Notes: a model not told the origin generated them from the letters alone. 64,000 bases of DNA from Vibrio bathopelagicus (GCF_014879975.1 NZ_CP062500.1:2232001-2296000), one strand, 5' to 3'. Shown: positions 18,860 to 28,605, counted from the stretch's first letter. Translations and numbers: made by a program.

Positions 18860-19252
18860 TTAGATAGCTTTGTAGATAACCTTGTTACCTGCAAGTTGCT
18901 CTTTCGCTACTAGGTTTTCTTCAAGAAGTTTTTTCAATGCGCCTGTTGCCCATGAAGCTGCTTTCGCGTCTTCTTGACCAGCTGCTAGGCCGATACCTTT
19001 AGGGTTAATGCCTTCAGCATTGCTAACAACGATGTCTAGAACTTGTTGTTGCTTAGGAGTCAGTGCTACCGCAACTTCTTTCGTTGCTGCTACTACTTTC
19101 TCTACCGCTGGTTTTGCTGCTACAGTTTTTTCTGCTACAACTTTCTCTGCGACAGGCTTCGCTTTTTTCGGCGTTGCCACTGCTTTAACTACAGCCGCTT
19201 TAGTGCGTTTCTGCAGTTTAGCCTGCACCTTACGCTTATGAGCAAGTCTCAT
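18860..19252 (-). CDS. Small histone-H1-like protein with C-terminal winged-helix-like domain
   Basis: A 130-residue protein in two parts. Residues 1-65 are basic and low in complexity, rich in Lys, Ala and Val (KKAKPVAEKVV and similar repeats), resembling the tail of histone H1. Residues 66-130, starting LTPKQQQVLDIV, resemble a small winged-helix domain, with ATGALKKLLEENLV as the presumed recognition region. I expect DNA binding, either nucleoid-associated or regulatory; no specific function is known to me. The gene stands alone with its own terminator. The low-complexity part may vary in length between strains. Confidence 0.85.
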   Translation of the reverse strand: MRLAHKRKVQAKLQKRTKAAVVKAVATPKKAKPVAEKVVAEKTVAAKPAVEKVVAATKEVAVALTPKQQQVLDIVVSNAEGINPKGIGLAAGQEDAKAASWATGALKKLLEENLVAKEQLAGNKVIYKAI

Positions 19253-19472
19253 TGAATATTTCTCCAGTTCACTGCTCTTTTCGCAGTGGTGAAAATTTGA
19301 AGCGCGATTTATACCAAAAAACGGGAGCTATTTGTAGAGTGAAGCGTCGAAAGTCGACGAAAAATACCGATATTGTCTACTACCGTCTATTATTTAAACA
19401 TAGACTTATCAATTTAGGGTCATATACACTGGTTATCCATCCAGACAAAAATATGAAAACTTGGTGTTGCCT

Positions 19473-20273
19473 ATGGACACTCGTCACCTTACAAATTTCT
19501 CTTTGCCTGCATTTACACAATCATATCGAATTATCGCTATCATTTTAGGATTCGCTTGTCTAATCATGGCGTTATACATTGATAACTCAAAATTACTGAT
19601 CGTGGGTGCATTTTGCATTAGCGCGCTTTTGGGCACGGGCTATTATTTGATGCTTCGTAGCAGAGTGATGTTCACGCTCACTTCCACTCACTTTCAACAG
19701 CATTTTTATAAAGGTGGATGGGTTTTAAAGTGGAGCAATATTGAAAAAATTGGCATGTGTACCTACGAGCAAGAAGGGTGGCATCAACCTCTCCCTTGGG
19801 TGGGTATTAAAATGAAAGATTACTCGCCCTACCTTGACTCTATTTGCCCCAAAATAACCTGCGAATTATTACTGAGCCAGCGAGCACTTTTATATCTGGG
19901 AGCTAAGCAAGCGGGTAAAGAATCACACTTTGAAGATATGGTGCTCGACTCATCGCATTACCATGCACGTTGTACAGAAAGCGGCTGTGTTGAATTGAGC
20001 CAATATAAAGAGTCAGAGAATATCGACGACGATAACGTCAGTGATCACCAGCCACAGACTGCCCTTGATTCAACTAATGAATCGAACACTCAAAGCGCGT
20101 TGATTAAAGATTATTCAGGATTACAGGCGATGCTTGCGAACAGGATGAAATATCAAAGAGGGTTTCACGGCTACGATATTTTCATATCAACCCATGATCT
20201 GAATATCAGTGGAGAGGAGTTTATTGGATTGGCTCGACGCTACTTGGCGGCTGCCGAACGTCTTTCTGATTAA
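19473..20273 (+). CDS. DUF2982 family membrane-anchored protein
   Basis: A 266-residue protein from the ATG at 19473 (an earlier TTG at 19461 is less likely). Two hydrophobic helices near the N-terminus are followed by a soluble part with KWSNIEKIGMCTYEQEGWHQPLPWVG (two adjoining segments), which I associate with DUF2982, a family found in Vibrio and relatives. Residues about 185-215 are a Ser/Asp/Asn-rich linker. Its function is unknown. It is divergent from the H1-like gene and convergent with ycbL. Confidence 0.8.
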   Translation: MDTRHLTNFSLPAFTQSYRIIAIILGFACLIMALYIDNSKLLIVGAFCISALLGTGYYLMLRSRVMFTLTSTHFQQHFYKGGWVLKWSNIEKIGMCTYEQEGWHQPLPWVGIKMKDYSPYLDSICPKITCELLLSQRALLYLGAKQAGKESHFEDMVLDSSHYHARCTESGCVELSQYKESENIDDDNVSDHQPQTALDSTNESNTQSALIKDYSGLQAMLANRMKYQRGFHGYDIFISTHDLNISGEEFIGLARRYLAAAERLSD

Positions 20274-20321
20274 AATTAAACAGGTTAGAAGTAAACTCGC
20301 ACGCTAATCCACGATGAACCA

Positions 20322-20357
20322 TAAAAAAAGCTTAGCTTTCAGAATAAAAGCTAAACT
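20322..20357 (-). terminator. Terminator of ycbL
   Basis: On the minus strand AAGTTTAGCTTT pairs with AAAGCTAAGCTT (one G-T) around a 7-base loop and is followed by seven T. It sits between convergent genes. Confidence 0.85.
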
Positions 20358-20395
20358 TCATTTTCAATCGTTCTTATATTGAATCAGAGACTTAA

Positions 20396-21049
20396 TTAAT
20401 ACAGAGGCATTTCATCCGCTACGAACGGGTTTGATGCACGTTCACGACCAAATGTAGACTCAGGGCCATGGCCCGGTACGAATGTCACATCACTGCCTAG
20501 CGGCCAAAGCTTAGTCTTGATTGAAGCAATTAGCGTGTTGAAATCGCCTTGTGGGAAATCCGTACGACCAATAGCACCATTAAATAAAACGTCACCAACA
20601 AACGCCATACGCGCTTGCTCGCTGAATAGCACAACGTGACCTGGCGTATGACCCGGAGTATGAATCACATCAATCACTTGGTTACCAAAAGTGACTTTGT
20701 CGCCCTCTTCTAACCATGTGTTTGGTTCAAAAGCTTTGCACAGTGGGAAACCAAACATCTGGCTTTGATTCTCTAAACCTTGAAGCCAAAAGTTGTCTGC
20801 CTTATGTGGGCCAACAATGTTCACGTTCAAGATTTCAGCAAGTGGTACTGTTCCGCCCACATGGTCTAGGTGACCGTGAGTCAATACCAAGTTCACCACT
20901 TTAACACCTAACTCTTCGATGATAGCAGCCAGTTGCTGAACATCACCGCCCGGATCGACAACGATGCCTTCCATTGTCTCATCACACCACACAATTGAGC
21001 AGTTTTGAGAGAAAGAGGTAACAGGAACAACTTGATACTTAAGAGACAT
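20396..21049 (-). CDS. ycbL: YcbL-type metallo-beta-lactamase-fold hydrolase
   Basis: A 217-residue MBL-fold hydrolase of the glyoxalase II-like YcbL group. The metal site THGHLDHVGG is present, with later metal ligands in HTPGHTPGH, FVGDVLF and VPGHGPES. YcbL homologues have weak glyoxalase II activity (family knowledge); the physiological substrate is uncertain. I chose the ATG at 21049 because AAGG lies 7 bases upstream. The gene order ycbB-ycbK-ycbL is the same as in E. coli. Confidence 0.93.
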   Translation of the reverse strand: MSLKYQVVPVTSFSQNCSIVWCDETMEGIVVDPGGDVQQLAAIIEELGVKVVNLVLTHGHLDHVGGTVPLAEILNVNIVGPHKADNFWLQGLENQSQMFGFPLCKAFEPNTWLEEGDKVTFGNQVIDVIHTPGHTPGHVVLFSEQARMAFVGDVLFNGAIGRTDFPQGDFNTLIASIKTKLWPLGSDVTFVPGHGPESTFGRERASNPFVADEMPLY

Positions 21050-21149
21050 ATACAAACCTTAGAGGGCAAACTGAAATTTGGGCAAACTATGACATTGGAT
21101 GTCTATTTTGACAAGTGCCTACCGCTTTGCTCGACCACTAAGCCCGGTT

Positions 21150-21698
21150 CTACCAGGTTCGCACTGGACCAGTATCAATGTGAATGAAGTTACTACGAGC
21201 ATAATAGCCAACACCACCCGCTTGTAGGCTTCGTGCTACGTCTCTCAATTCTTTCAAATCAACACCGTCGATACGAAAATCGATAGCTTTACCTTGCATA
21301 TGGTAGCTCTTTTTCGCTACACCACTTGATTTCGAGCGCAGTACTTCATTGGTCGCTGGAGAACGGTAACCAGAGATGATTTGAACTTCTTTTTGAATAC
21401 CCAGAACATTTTGAATCTGTGTGATCTGATCAAACAGGTTCTTGTCCATTGGATGAATCTCATTGCGGCGGAAATCACGGCACAATTTGCTTAAACGAGC
21501 CATTTCATCACCAACATAGTTAGTGCCATCGAAATAACAGGTCTCTAATCGTTCACCGGTGTGAAGATTGTTCATGCTAATCGTTCTTGGTTGATCAGGG
21601 TATGAAGCAAAAGCGATAGAAGGAGTGATTGAGGCGACAACAGCGGTACCACCAGCGTAAGTCAGAAACTGACGGCGTGAAAATAAACTTTGAGACAT
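21150..21698 (-). CDS. ycbK: YcbK/MepK-type murein endopeptidase (DUF882, M15 family)
   Basis: A 182-residue exported protein. A twin-arginine-type signal SRRQFLTYAGG is followed by a hydrophobic stretch, so export is probably by Tat. The peptidase M15-like core has SGYRSPATN, KKSYHMQGKAIDFRI (zinc ligands His and Asp) and a final FIHIDTGPVRTW. In E. coli the homologue MepK cleaves 3-3 crosslinks in peptidoglycan, the bonds made by L,D-transpeptidases such as the upstream ycbB product. That functional pairing is preserved here. The start at 21698 is set by the signal peptide. Confidence 0.93.
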   Translation of the reverse strand: MSQSLFSRRQFLTYAGGTAVVASITPSIAFASYPDQPRTISMNNLHTGERLETCYFDGTNYVGDEMARLSKLCRDFRRNEIHPMDKNLFDQITQIQNVLGIQKEVQIISGYRSPATNEVLRSKSSGVAKKSYHMQGKAIDFRIDGVDLKELRDVARSLQAGGVGYYARSNFIHIDTGPVRTW

Positions 21699-21897
21699 AC
21701 AGCAAAAAAACCAATTAGATCGAACGAAAAATGCACGATACATAATGGAAATTGCTGCGTCAACGTACAAAAACCGCCCAAAAGGTTAGTATTTGTAACC
21801 TTTGCACGGTTAGTTATTGATCCACATTACAATTTTATCAATAGAAGCTTGGTTGTCATTTTTTGGTCAAGATCACCCTTATTGGCTTCAATGATAA

Positions 21898-23448
21898 TTA
21901 ACCACCCTCTTTATCATATTGATAGATGTCACCACGATACTGTATGCCCCCTTCTTCAAACAGCACGGTTTGATAGATGATATGCACGGGGATTCGCTTC
22001 TTGAGTCGCACCTTAGTATTAGGAGCAAGGTCATCACTCTGGTTCGGTACTTTCCTTACTTTGGTAGCAAACAACAACTCAGCCAACTCCTCTGCATGTT
22101 CAACACGTATGCAGCCGGAGCTATAAGCACGGAAGTCGTCATTAAACAGACCTTTACTTGGCGTATCGTGCAGATAGATCGCTCGCTTGTTAGGAGTGTT
22201 GAACTTGTACAAACCTAATGCATTACGCGAGCCTGCCTGCTGGCGCATTCGATATGGGAAAGAATTGAAATTAATGGTCTGCCAATCGATCTCTGTGGTG
22301 TCGACCGTCTCCATAGTGCGCCAACCGTCAATCACTTGGAAATTGTGTGTTTCTAGGTAGCTTTCGTCCGCTTTTACCTTAGGCAAGATGTCTTTGACCA
22401 TGATTTTCCACGGCACGTTCCAAGTCGGGTTTAGGATGACCGAATCTAGGTTTATCTCTAAAAGCGGTGTTTTTCGCGACTTTCTGCCCACGACAACTTT
22501 GGACTCAAAGACCTCTTCACCATCTTCCCAATACTTCATATCAAAACTAGGGACGTTGACGACAATGAGAGAGTCTCTGTCTCGTGGCCACAAACGCACG
22601 CGTTCCGCATTCAGAGCCAAAGAAGTCAATCGATCATCAAAGCTCATGTTGATCCATTTGATCGTGTCTGGCCCGACGATCCCATCGTCTGTCAGGCCGT
22701 GCATGCGCTGGAATGATTTAATCGCCGTTTGCAGATCTCGATCGAACTCTGGGAAATCGACCGCGATCATCGAGGTATCAACACCGACCAAAGCAATACG
22801 CTCAACAAGAATGGCTTTGTCTGAAAGCTGGTCACCCAAGCGCTTCAAACCTTTCTGTCTATAACGTTCAATATTGAGCTCAGAGGCGGTTTCTAACACC
22901 GAATAGGTTGCTTTGAATTGGTCAAAGTCCCCAACAGGCGGCGCGTAAGACAACACCATCTCCAATAAGTAATCATTGGCGACACTGCTTTTTAATCTCA
23001 TCAGAATATGTGGAGAAGGCGCTGGTAACTTGGAATGCAACTTGCCCGAGAAATACCACTCTTTACCGGCAAGAGGGGCATTTTCAACGTAGCTTAGGTA
23101 ATAGATAAAGGTATCGGTTAATAAGATGTCCAACTCTTGCCATTGCCCACGAGATTGGTACTCACGGATTTGCTTAAGTTGTCGGTCAAAAAGCGGTGCC
23201 ATTTGCGCTTGTTCTAAAAGCGACAATTGGAATTCAAACGCTTTAACAAGTTCAGGGGAGTCCCACAGAATAGGCAGAGAAGAGTCTTGATAAATACTCT
23301 GGGTAAGCTCTGGATAAATCAGCATAAAAGAGAGTTCTGAATCAGCCGGAATAAATCGACTCTCGTCAGAACTCGTATAGCTCCATGCATGCACAGAAAC
23401 TAACACCAATAATCCAAAGAAGTACTTCGCTAACATGCTTAATCCCAT
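21898..23448 (-). CDS. ldtD: L,D-transpeptidase YcbB/LdtD
   Basis: A 516-residue murein L,D-transpeptidase with a signal peptide (about 5-25), a helical N-terminal region, a peptidoglycan-binding domain (QRMHGLTDDGIVGPDTI) and the YkuD catalytic domain. The active-site motif is seen as YLHDTPSKGLF and, downstream, SSGCIRVEHAEEL with the catalytic Cys near residue 445. It is shorter than E. coli LdtD (615 residues). LdtD makes 3-3 crosslinks during envelope stress. ATGs at 23448 and 23436 are both possible starts. Confidence 0.93.
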   Translation of the reverse strand: MGLSMLAKYFFGLLVLVSVHAWSYTSSDESRFIPADSELSFMLIYPELTQSIYQDSSLPILWDSPELVKAFEFQLSLLEQAQMAPLFDRQLKQIREYQSRGQWQELDILLTDTFIYYLSYVENAPLAGKEWYFSGKLHSKLPAPSPHILMRLKSSVANDYLLEMVLSYAPPVGDFDQFKATYSVLETASELNIERYRQKGLKRLGDQLSDKAILVERIALVGVDTSMIAVDFPEFDRDLQTAIKSFQRMHGLTDDGIVGPDTIKWINMSFDDRLTSLALNAERVRLWPRDRDSLIVVNVPSFDMKYWEDGEEVFESKVVVGRKSRKTPLLEINLDSVILNPTWNVPWKIMVKDILPKVKADESYLETHNFQVIDGWRTMETVDTTEIDWQTINFNSFPYRMRQQAGSRNALGLYKFNTPNKRAIYLHDTPSKGLFNDDFRAYSSGCIRVEHAEELAELLFATKVRKVPNQSDDLAPNTKVRLKKRIPVHIIYQTVLFEEGGIQYRGDIYQYDKEGG

Positions 23449-23517
23449 CACCAATCATCCCATAAGTATGGCAAAGAAATAGGAGTAAGCATGTTATTTT
23501 TTAAGGGGTTTTATGAA

Positions 23518-24615
23518 CTAGATTGCACTCCAGTGATTGTCCCACTGGATGGATGATTGCTGACTGGATTTTTCATATGGCTTACGTTGGCTCACAACAC
23601 TACCCGCTCCAGAGCTGAGTCGAAACTCACCATCAAGCAACACTGCACCAGAAGCATCAGATAGCGCGGAGAGTTCTACTAGTTCTTTAGTCTCCTTAGA
23701 CCAAATACCGTAGCAATTGCCTCTTGGCGAGGTCGCAATAATCCAATCATCAGAGGCCGCAATACTTGCGATATAGTGATTGAACCTTGCCCATTGCTCT
23801 GGCTCTGCGTTCAGTGATTCAAACCGCCCGCCTTTAGTATGCATCGCCAACAGCGAAGGATACTCGTCAGGCTCGCCACGATATTGCTGACCACAAAGTA
23901 CGGTTTCAGCGCCATCATGGGCTAAGTGTCGAATACTCAACTTCTTGTCTAGCAATTCAACCTGATCAAGCAGCGCACCTTCAGGTGAAACATAACTTAA
24001 ACTCGGTTGCATTGAATCCAAGTTTTTCGGTGTTCTGCCATCAGTATGAACGCCACCAACGCCAATCGCGAGGTTTCCATCAGGCATGATAATCACTTCA
24101 TGAGGGCCAATACCAAAACCGGTGAACTCCTCGACCTTATGATAGCCTTGTGCGACATCGTAAATGCCAATCACACCTTGGCTGCTGTCCGTTTTCCCTT
24201 CAGTGGCATACAGTAATTTGCCATCTAATGAGTAAACGCCATGACCATAGAAGTGACGGTTCTTCCCTTTCACAACTAACTTGATTTGCTCACCGCTTTT
24301 ATAGTCAAAAACCATAAAATAGTCACCAGGACGACGAGCAAAAACCACCGCATGCGATAATGTTGGGCAAATCGCGACGCCATGGCCACGATCGGGAATC
24401 GGCAACTGACTCAATGGCATCCCATATTCGTCAGCCACAACCGCTGAATATTGGCCACGACCATTAAGCGCACAACCAATCAACTGGGGATCGTTCGACG
24501 CACTCGCCTCACCCTTTCGAGTCGCACACCCAAATGGAAGTACTGGAACAGCTGCACAACCCAGTACAGCCTTGAGTAGCGTTCTTCGCGTAGTATCAGT
24601 CACCATCGGTAGCAT
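23518..24615 (-). CDS. DUF1513 protein, Tat-exported beta-propeller
   Basis: A 365-residue protein with a twin-arginine signal TTRRTLLKAVLG followed by a hydrophobic segment that ends near a Cys (PFGCATRKG), so it may be a lipoprotein. The body has repeated beta-propeller-like units (GHGVAICPTLSHAVVFARRPG, GHGVYSLDGKLLYATEG) typical of DUF1513. It is the last gene of the imelysin operon and overlaps the upstream imelysin by 20 bases. In many proteobacteria DUF1513 accompanies imelysins and the DUF1111 oxidoreductase in iron-regulated operons; its function is unknown. Confidence 0.88.
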   Translation of the reverse strand: MLPMVTDTTRRTLLKAVLGCAAVPVLPFGCATRKGEASASNDPQLIGCALNGRGQYSAVVADEYGMPLSQLPIPDRGHGVAICPTLSHAVVFARRPGDYFMVFDYKSGEQIKLVVKGKNRHFYGHGVYSLDGKLLYATEGKTDSSQGVIGIYDVAQGYHKVEEFTGFGIGPHEVIIMPDGNLAIGVGGVHTDGRTPKNLDSMQPSLSYVSPEGALLDQVELLDKKLSIRHLAHDGAETVLCGQQYRGEPDEYPSLLAMHTKGGRFESLNAEPEQWARFNHYIASIAASDDWIIATSPRGNCYGIWSKETKELVELSALSDASGAVLLDGEFRLSSGAGSVVSQRKPYEKSSQQSSIQWDNHWSAI

Positions 24616-25657
24616 TAAATCCTATTACAACACCAAGCTCTATCGCCACTTCTTCATGAATCAGGTACTTCAAACGTTCTAGTTTGTTGTATTGAGTCAA
24701 CACATCTCGGTAGCCTTCTTTACTCTGCAGCATAGTAAACAAGCTGGAATCAGTCGGCCAAGTATCTAACGTTAGCGTGAATTGGTCAGCAACACGGTCA
24801 GCAAGGTCGTTTAAGCCCTTCTCTCTCAATAAGCCGTCTAGACCATTGCCATCAGCAAGGTACAAATTCTGAAGTGCTGCTACATTCGCTTTTAGTTGAG
24901 TCATCGAGGTTTGTGCACGCCATGATTCAGAGAAATAAGGACGAGGGTGACCGATTTTCGCCATTGGGCGACTCAGCTTTTTCATGCTGTAATCAAGTTG
25001 GTTGGTCAATAAAGCGATATATTCAGACTCCCAACGAGTCTCGTCTAGCGCCAACCAAGGGTTAACTTGCCATGCCTGTGCAATCGAAGATGACTTAATC
25101 GCTAAGTTTTCAGTAATCGCTTGCGACGATTGGCAACCTAGTGATTTGTCTTGAAGTAATGGCGATTGCTCGTCATAAAGCGACCATTCCAACGCGCCTA
25201 GTCCTTGAACTGTCACACTTTGCTGAGCTATCTCGTCTTGAGACCAAGCTTTATCTTGCTGAGTCAGCTGGCGCATTTTTAGGCCTGTGGTGTTCTTTTT
25301 GTCTGGCCAAAATTGAATATTCCAGCTCTCTTCTAGCGCCGCTGTTGGGCCTCTTTCTTGGCCTTGCAGTGCCATCCAACTGTTCATGGTGAGCTGCCAC
25401 TGATTTTTCAACGCATCTAACTCAACATCGTTGGTTTGGCAGTAACCCTGCATCAAGACTTCTAGCTCATTGGCTTGCTTGGCGAATAGGACGGCAGAAT
25501 CAAACTCTTGTTGATACACACCACGACTGATGTGCTCCGTCGTGTCTGCTTGATAAGACACACCGTTAACCTCAGATGAAGCGGCTTGCTCACCCGACGA
25601 TTGGCAGCCTGCTATAATTAATACCGACAAAGGCATTAACAAAAATTTATGTGTCAT
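24596..25657 (-). CDS. Imelysin-family lipoprotein (second copy)
   Basis: A 353-residue imelysin-fold protein (Peptidase_M75 family) with a lipoprotein signal ending IAGC-QSSG. The region equivalent to the GxHxxE motif of imelysins reads GLGALEW here, so the motif His is absent while Glu is kept. The paralogue at 27301-28560 keeps GYHAIE. Family members are periplasmic or surface proteins tied to iron homeostasis; peptidase activity is not generally demonstrated. It lies third in the four-gene operon. Confidence 0.9.
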   Translation of the reverse strand: MTHKFLLMPLSVLIIAGCQSSGEQAASSEVNGVSYQADTTEHISRGVYQQEFDSAVLFAKQANELEVLMQGYCQTNDVELDALKNQWQLTMNSWMALQGQERGPTAALEESWNIQFWPDKKNTTGLKMRQLTQQDKAWSQDEIAQQSVTVQGLGALEWSLYDEQSPLLQDKSLGCQSSQAITENLAIKSSSIAQAWQVNPWLALDETRWESEYIALLTNQLDYSMKKLSRPMAKIGHPRPYFSESWRAQTSMTQLKANVAALQNLYLADGNGLDGLLREKGLNDLADRVADQFTLTLDTWPTDSSLFTMLQSKEGYRDVLTQYNKLERLKYLIHEEVAIELGVVIGFNATDGD

Positions 25658-25799
25658 GCTGTTACCTTACTTCCTAATTTTTCTTTTAATTATATGAGTT
25701 CATCAAATACGAAACGACCGCTGGCCTCGTATTCCTACAAGTTCAGCGGTTGTGTGCTGTTGGTTAACTCAGTCCTTGAACCACTGAATCTCAGACCGA

Positions 25800-27188
25800 C
25801 TATAGCGAATTCAAAAACGCCAGTAGTGCTTCACGCTCTGTGGCATTCAAAGACAGAACGTTTTGTTTCGCCATTTCTGCTTCACCACCGTGCCAAAGCA
25901 CCGCTTCCATAACATTTCTCGCACGACCGTCATGAAGTAGGAACGTGTGACCATTCACTTCTTTGGTATAGCCTAATCCCCATAAAGGTGTTGTGCGCCA
26001 TTCTTGGCCATTCGCAAGATACTCAGGACGGTTATCTGCTAAACCTTCACCCATGTCGTGTAACAACATATCGGTATATGGGCTAATTAACTGATTAGAT
26101 AATGCAGGTAGGCCTTTACGCTCTGCCGTACGGAATTCAGCTTGGTGACAACTTTGACAACCCGCGTCTTTAAACAGCTTCTTACCTTGAACAACGACAG
26201 GACTGTCGACGTTGCGACGAATAGGTACCGCTAAATGCTGCGAATAGAACTCAACAAAATCTAAGATGTTGTCGCTAACTTCTGGCTCACCACCATTCGG
26301 GAAATCATTACAGGTTGATTGCGCTAATGTGCAGTTTTCATTCGGGAATAAGCGACTCGTTAGACCTAAGTCACCGTTAAACGCCGCGGCATTTTGCTGC
26401 ATTAAATTTGGCTGACCTGCTTTCCAACCGAAACGGCCTAGCGCCATGTCGTTGGTTTGAACATCAAGAACGTAGTTGGCTTTGCCTGACACGCCTTGTT
26501 TGTCAGCCAATTGCTGCTCAGCAAATCCAAGAATCGTTTCTTTTGAAATGCTCTCAAGCAGACCAAGGCCAATCATTGGCGGTGCAACTCGAGCAGAAAA
26601 TTCAGTTTTAGGATGCATCTCGCCGAAGGCAAGATCGGTAATCTTTAAAGTGGGTTTACGCAGAGTAACGACGCTGCCGTCTTTGAATTCAACAGGAACA
26701 TCGGTGTAACTGATGTTCACTTTACCCTCTGGTTTAACACCTTGAAGCGCAAAATCTTGTAGCTGTCCGCCGTAAGTTGGCTCTGGAATACCACCATCAC
26801 GAATAAAGGCTTGTCTCTGCTCTGGTGTTTCAGCAGGAATACTCAAGCGAACCAACATTGAAACCGCGTTCTCATCGCCTTTTTCTGGCGCATGGCCACG
26901 ACCATCTTTGATGTGACAGTTTTGACAACCGTTGGTGTTGAACAATGGGCCCAATCCATCACGTGCATCAGTTGATGACGGTGCTGGAACCCAAGGGTTT
27001 CTAAAGAAGCTGTTACCTACGCTGAAATCCAAGCGTTTGCTCATTGGTAGATTAGCAGCAGGAAGAGAAAAAGCATTAGCGCCCTCTTTCTTCACCGTTG
27101 TTTTACCACCTGAGTAAGTTTCATGGGCGTATAATGGAGACAAGAAAAACAGTGCGGTTAATAGTGAGGCTGAGAGATACGACTTCAT
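25800..27188 (-). CDS. Di-heme c-type oxidoreductase (DUF1111 thiol oxidoreductase-like)
   Basis: A 462-residue periplasmic protein with a signal peptide ending LYAHE, from the ATG at 27188. Two CxxCH heme sites are visible, GCQNCHIKDGRG (about residue 85-95) and GCQSCHQAEF. The family resembles MauG-like and cytochrome c peroxidase-like di-heme proteins and is known as DUF1111. It lies between two imelysin genes, a recurring arrangement. A role in redox handling of iron is plausible but unproved. Confidence 0.9.
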   Translation of the reverse strand: MKSYLSASLLTALFFLSPLYAHETYSGGKTTVKKEGANAFSLPAANLPMSKRLDFSVGNSFFRNPWVPAPSSTDARDGLGPLFNTNGCQNCHIKDGRGHAPEKGDENAVSMLVRLSIPAETPEQRQAFIRDGGIPEPTYGGQLQDFALQGVKPEGKVNISYTDVPVEFKDGSVVTLRKPTLKITDLAFGEMHPKTEFSARVAPPMIGLGLLESISKETILGFAEQQLADKQGVSGKANYVLDVQTNDMALGRFGWKAGQPNLMQQNAAAFNGDLGLTSRLFPNENCTLAQSTCNDFPNGGEPEVSDNILDFVEFYSQHLAVPIRRNVDSPVVVQGKKLFKDAGCQSCHQAEFRTAERKGLPALSNQLISPYTDMLLHDMGEGLADNRPEYLANGQEWRTTPLWGLGYTKEVNGHTFLLHDGRARNVMEAVLWHGGEAEMAKQNVLSLNATEREALLAFLNSL

Positions 27189-27255
27189 ACATTGCCTTGC
27201 TGTGTTTTTGATTTTAGTTTTTATTTGGGAGTAACTTTCTTGAGTAGCAAACAAT

Positions 27256-27278
27256 TAAGGGCTCATTGAGAGCCCTTA
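27256..27278 (-). other. Hairpin between imelysin and di-heme oxidoreductase genes
   Basis: TAAGGGCTC and GAGCCCTTA form a perfect 9-bp stem with a 5-base loop just below the imelysin stop. No good T run follows, so it may be a weak terminator or an RNA stability element within the operon. Confidence 0.5.
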
Positions 27279-27300
27279 CATTGGTTTTGGTCTCGGGCTC

Positions 27301-28560
27301 TTAGAACTCGTGATCCGCGGTGTCTGGGTTTAGGCTATCAATGCCAATAACACCAGCAGCACGCTCGATTGCAGCGGTTTGAGACACTAGAGCAACAATT
27401 GTTTTGTTTACTAGTGCATTACCTGCAGCGTTGTCAGCAGCAATTAGCTGATCGAAGTGCTGGTTATTTTTCTCTGCAGAAACAACAAGTTGACCAACTT
27501 GTGCACGTGCTAGGTCAAACTGCTTTTGAATCTCTTTCGCAGCTTGCTCATCTTTTTGCTCAACTAGGTCAAACAGGCTAGGACCTGAAAGTAGAGAGCC
27601 ATCTTCACGCTTGTACAAGCCAGTGTATACGTTGTAGATACCTTGCTCGTTGTAGTAATGAGAGTTGTGCGTGTTATCAGAGAAACAGTCGTGCTCATCT
27701 TCAGTAGAGTTAGCTTCTAAAGCCACTTTCATACGCTCACCAGCCAATTCACCTAGAGACAGTGAACCCATGCCGAACAACATTTTACGTAGGCCGTTAT
27801 CACTTGATTCAGAAAGAAGCTCTTGACGGTAGTTGCCTTTCTCGCCTTCAGCCCACTGCTTTTCCATCCACTCTAAGTCTTGGATAAGTAGTTCAGCTGA
27901 TGCTTTTAGGTATGCGCCACGACGGTCACAGTTGCCATTAGTACACTCAGCGCCAACAACGAAGTCAGTGTAAGCACGCTCACCTGCACCGCTGTTTGTG
28001 CCGTTTAAATCTTGCCCCCAAAGTAGGAATTCAATCGCATGGTAACCAGACGCTACGTTTGCTTCAGAACCGCCGATCTCGTTAAGATCTGCGATTAACT
28101 CAGGAGTAATGTTGGTTGCGTCTACTGTAGTTTGACCAATTTGGAATGTTTTGTTCGCGACAATGTTTGCGCTAGCGCCTTCGTTACCAAGCTCATATTG
28201 GTAATCAGAAGAAACGTAATCGATAAGGCCTTCATCAAGTGGCCATGCGTTCAATTGGCCTTCCCAATCATCAACAACAACGTTACCAAAGCGGAAGACT
28301 TCAGACTGTTGGTAAGGTACGCGAGAATCAAGCCAAGCTTGCTTTACTTGTTCGAAGTTGCCAGCAGAAGGAGAAGCTAAGAAGGTATCAATAGAAGAGT
28401 TCAACGCTTTTGCTGTAATTACTGAATCTGCAAACACTGCATGAGCAATATCTGCGTAATGTTCTACAACTTGATCTTGAGTTACTGCTGCGAAAGAAGA
28501 AGCAGAGGCAAAAATGAGTGACGAAGTTACGGCTTTGGTCACTAAAGATTTAATGGTCAT
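27301..28560 (-). CDS. Imelysin-family periplasmic protein, IrpA-like (first copy)
   Basis: A 419-residue protein with a Sec signal peptide ending SSFA-A. It carries the imelysin GxHxxE motif as SGYHAIEFLLWG, plus conserved AWLDSRVPYQQSEVFRFG. Imelysin proteins (IrpA, IcmP) are iron-regulated and bound to iron uptake or sensing. It is the first gene of a four-gene operon, preceded by AAGGA and, 45-65 bases upstream, by a Fur-like box. The spacing and gene set suggest induction under iron limitation. Confidence 0.93.
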   Translation of the reverse strand: MTIKSLVTKAVTSSLIFASASSFAAVTQDQVVEHYADIAHAVFADSVITAKALNSSIDTFLASPSAGNFEQVKQAWLDSRVPYQQSEVFRFGNVVVDDWEGQLNAWPLDEGLIDYVSSDYQYELGNEGASANIVANKTFQIGQTTVDATNITPELIADLNEIGGSEANVASGYHAIEFLLWGQDLNGTNSGAGERAYTDFVVGAECTNGNCDRRGAYLKASAELLIQDLEWMEKQWAEGEKGNYRQELLSESSDNGLRKMLFGMGSLSLGELAGERMKVALEANSTEDEHDCFSDNTHNSHYYNEQGIYNVYTGLYKREDGSLLSGPSLFDLVEQKDEQAAKEIQKQFDLARAQVGQLVVSAEKNNQHFDQLIAADNAAGNALVNKTIVALVSQTAAIERAAGVIGIDSLNPDTADHEF

Positions 28561-28605
28561 GAAGCATCCTTGTTGAGCTTTAAATTATTATTCGTAGTAA
28601 TAGTG

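Noticed and set aside
19252..19548. A 98-residue open frame on the plus strand
   Set aside because: It overlaps the DUF2982 start in another frame and shows no recognizable domain or convincing translation signal.
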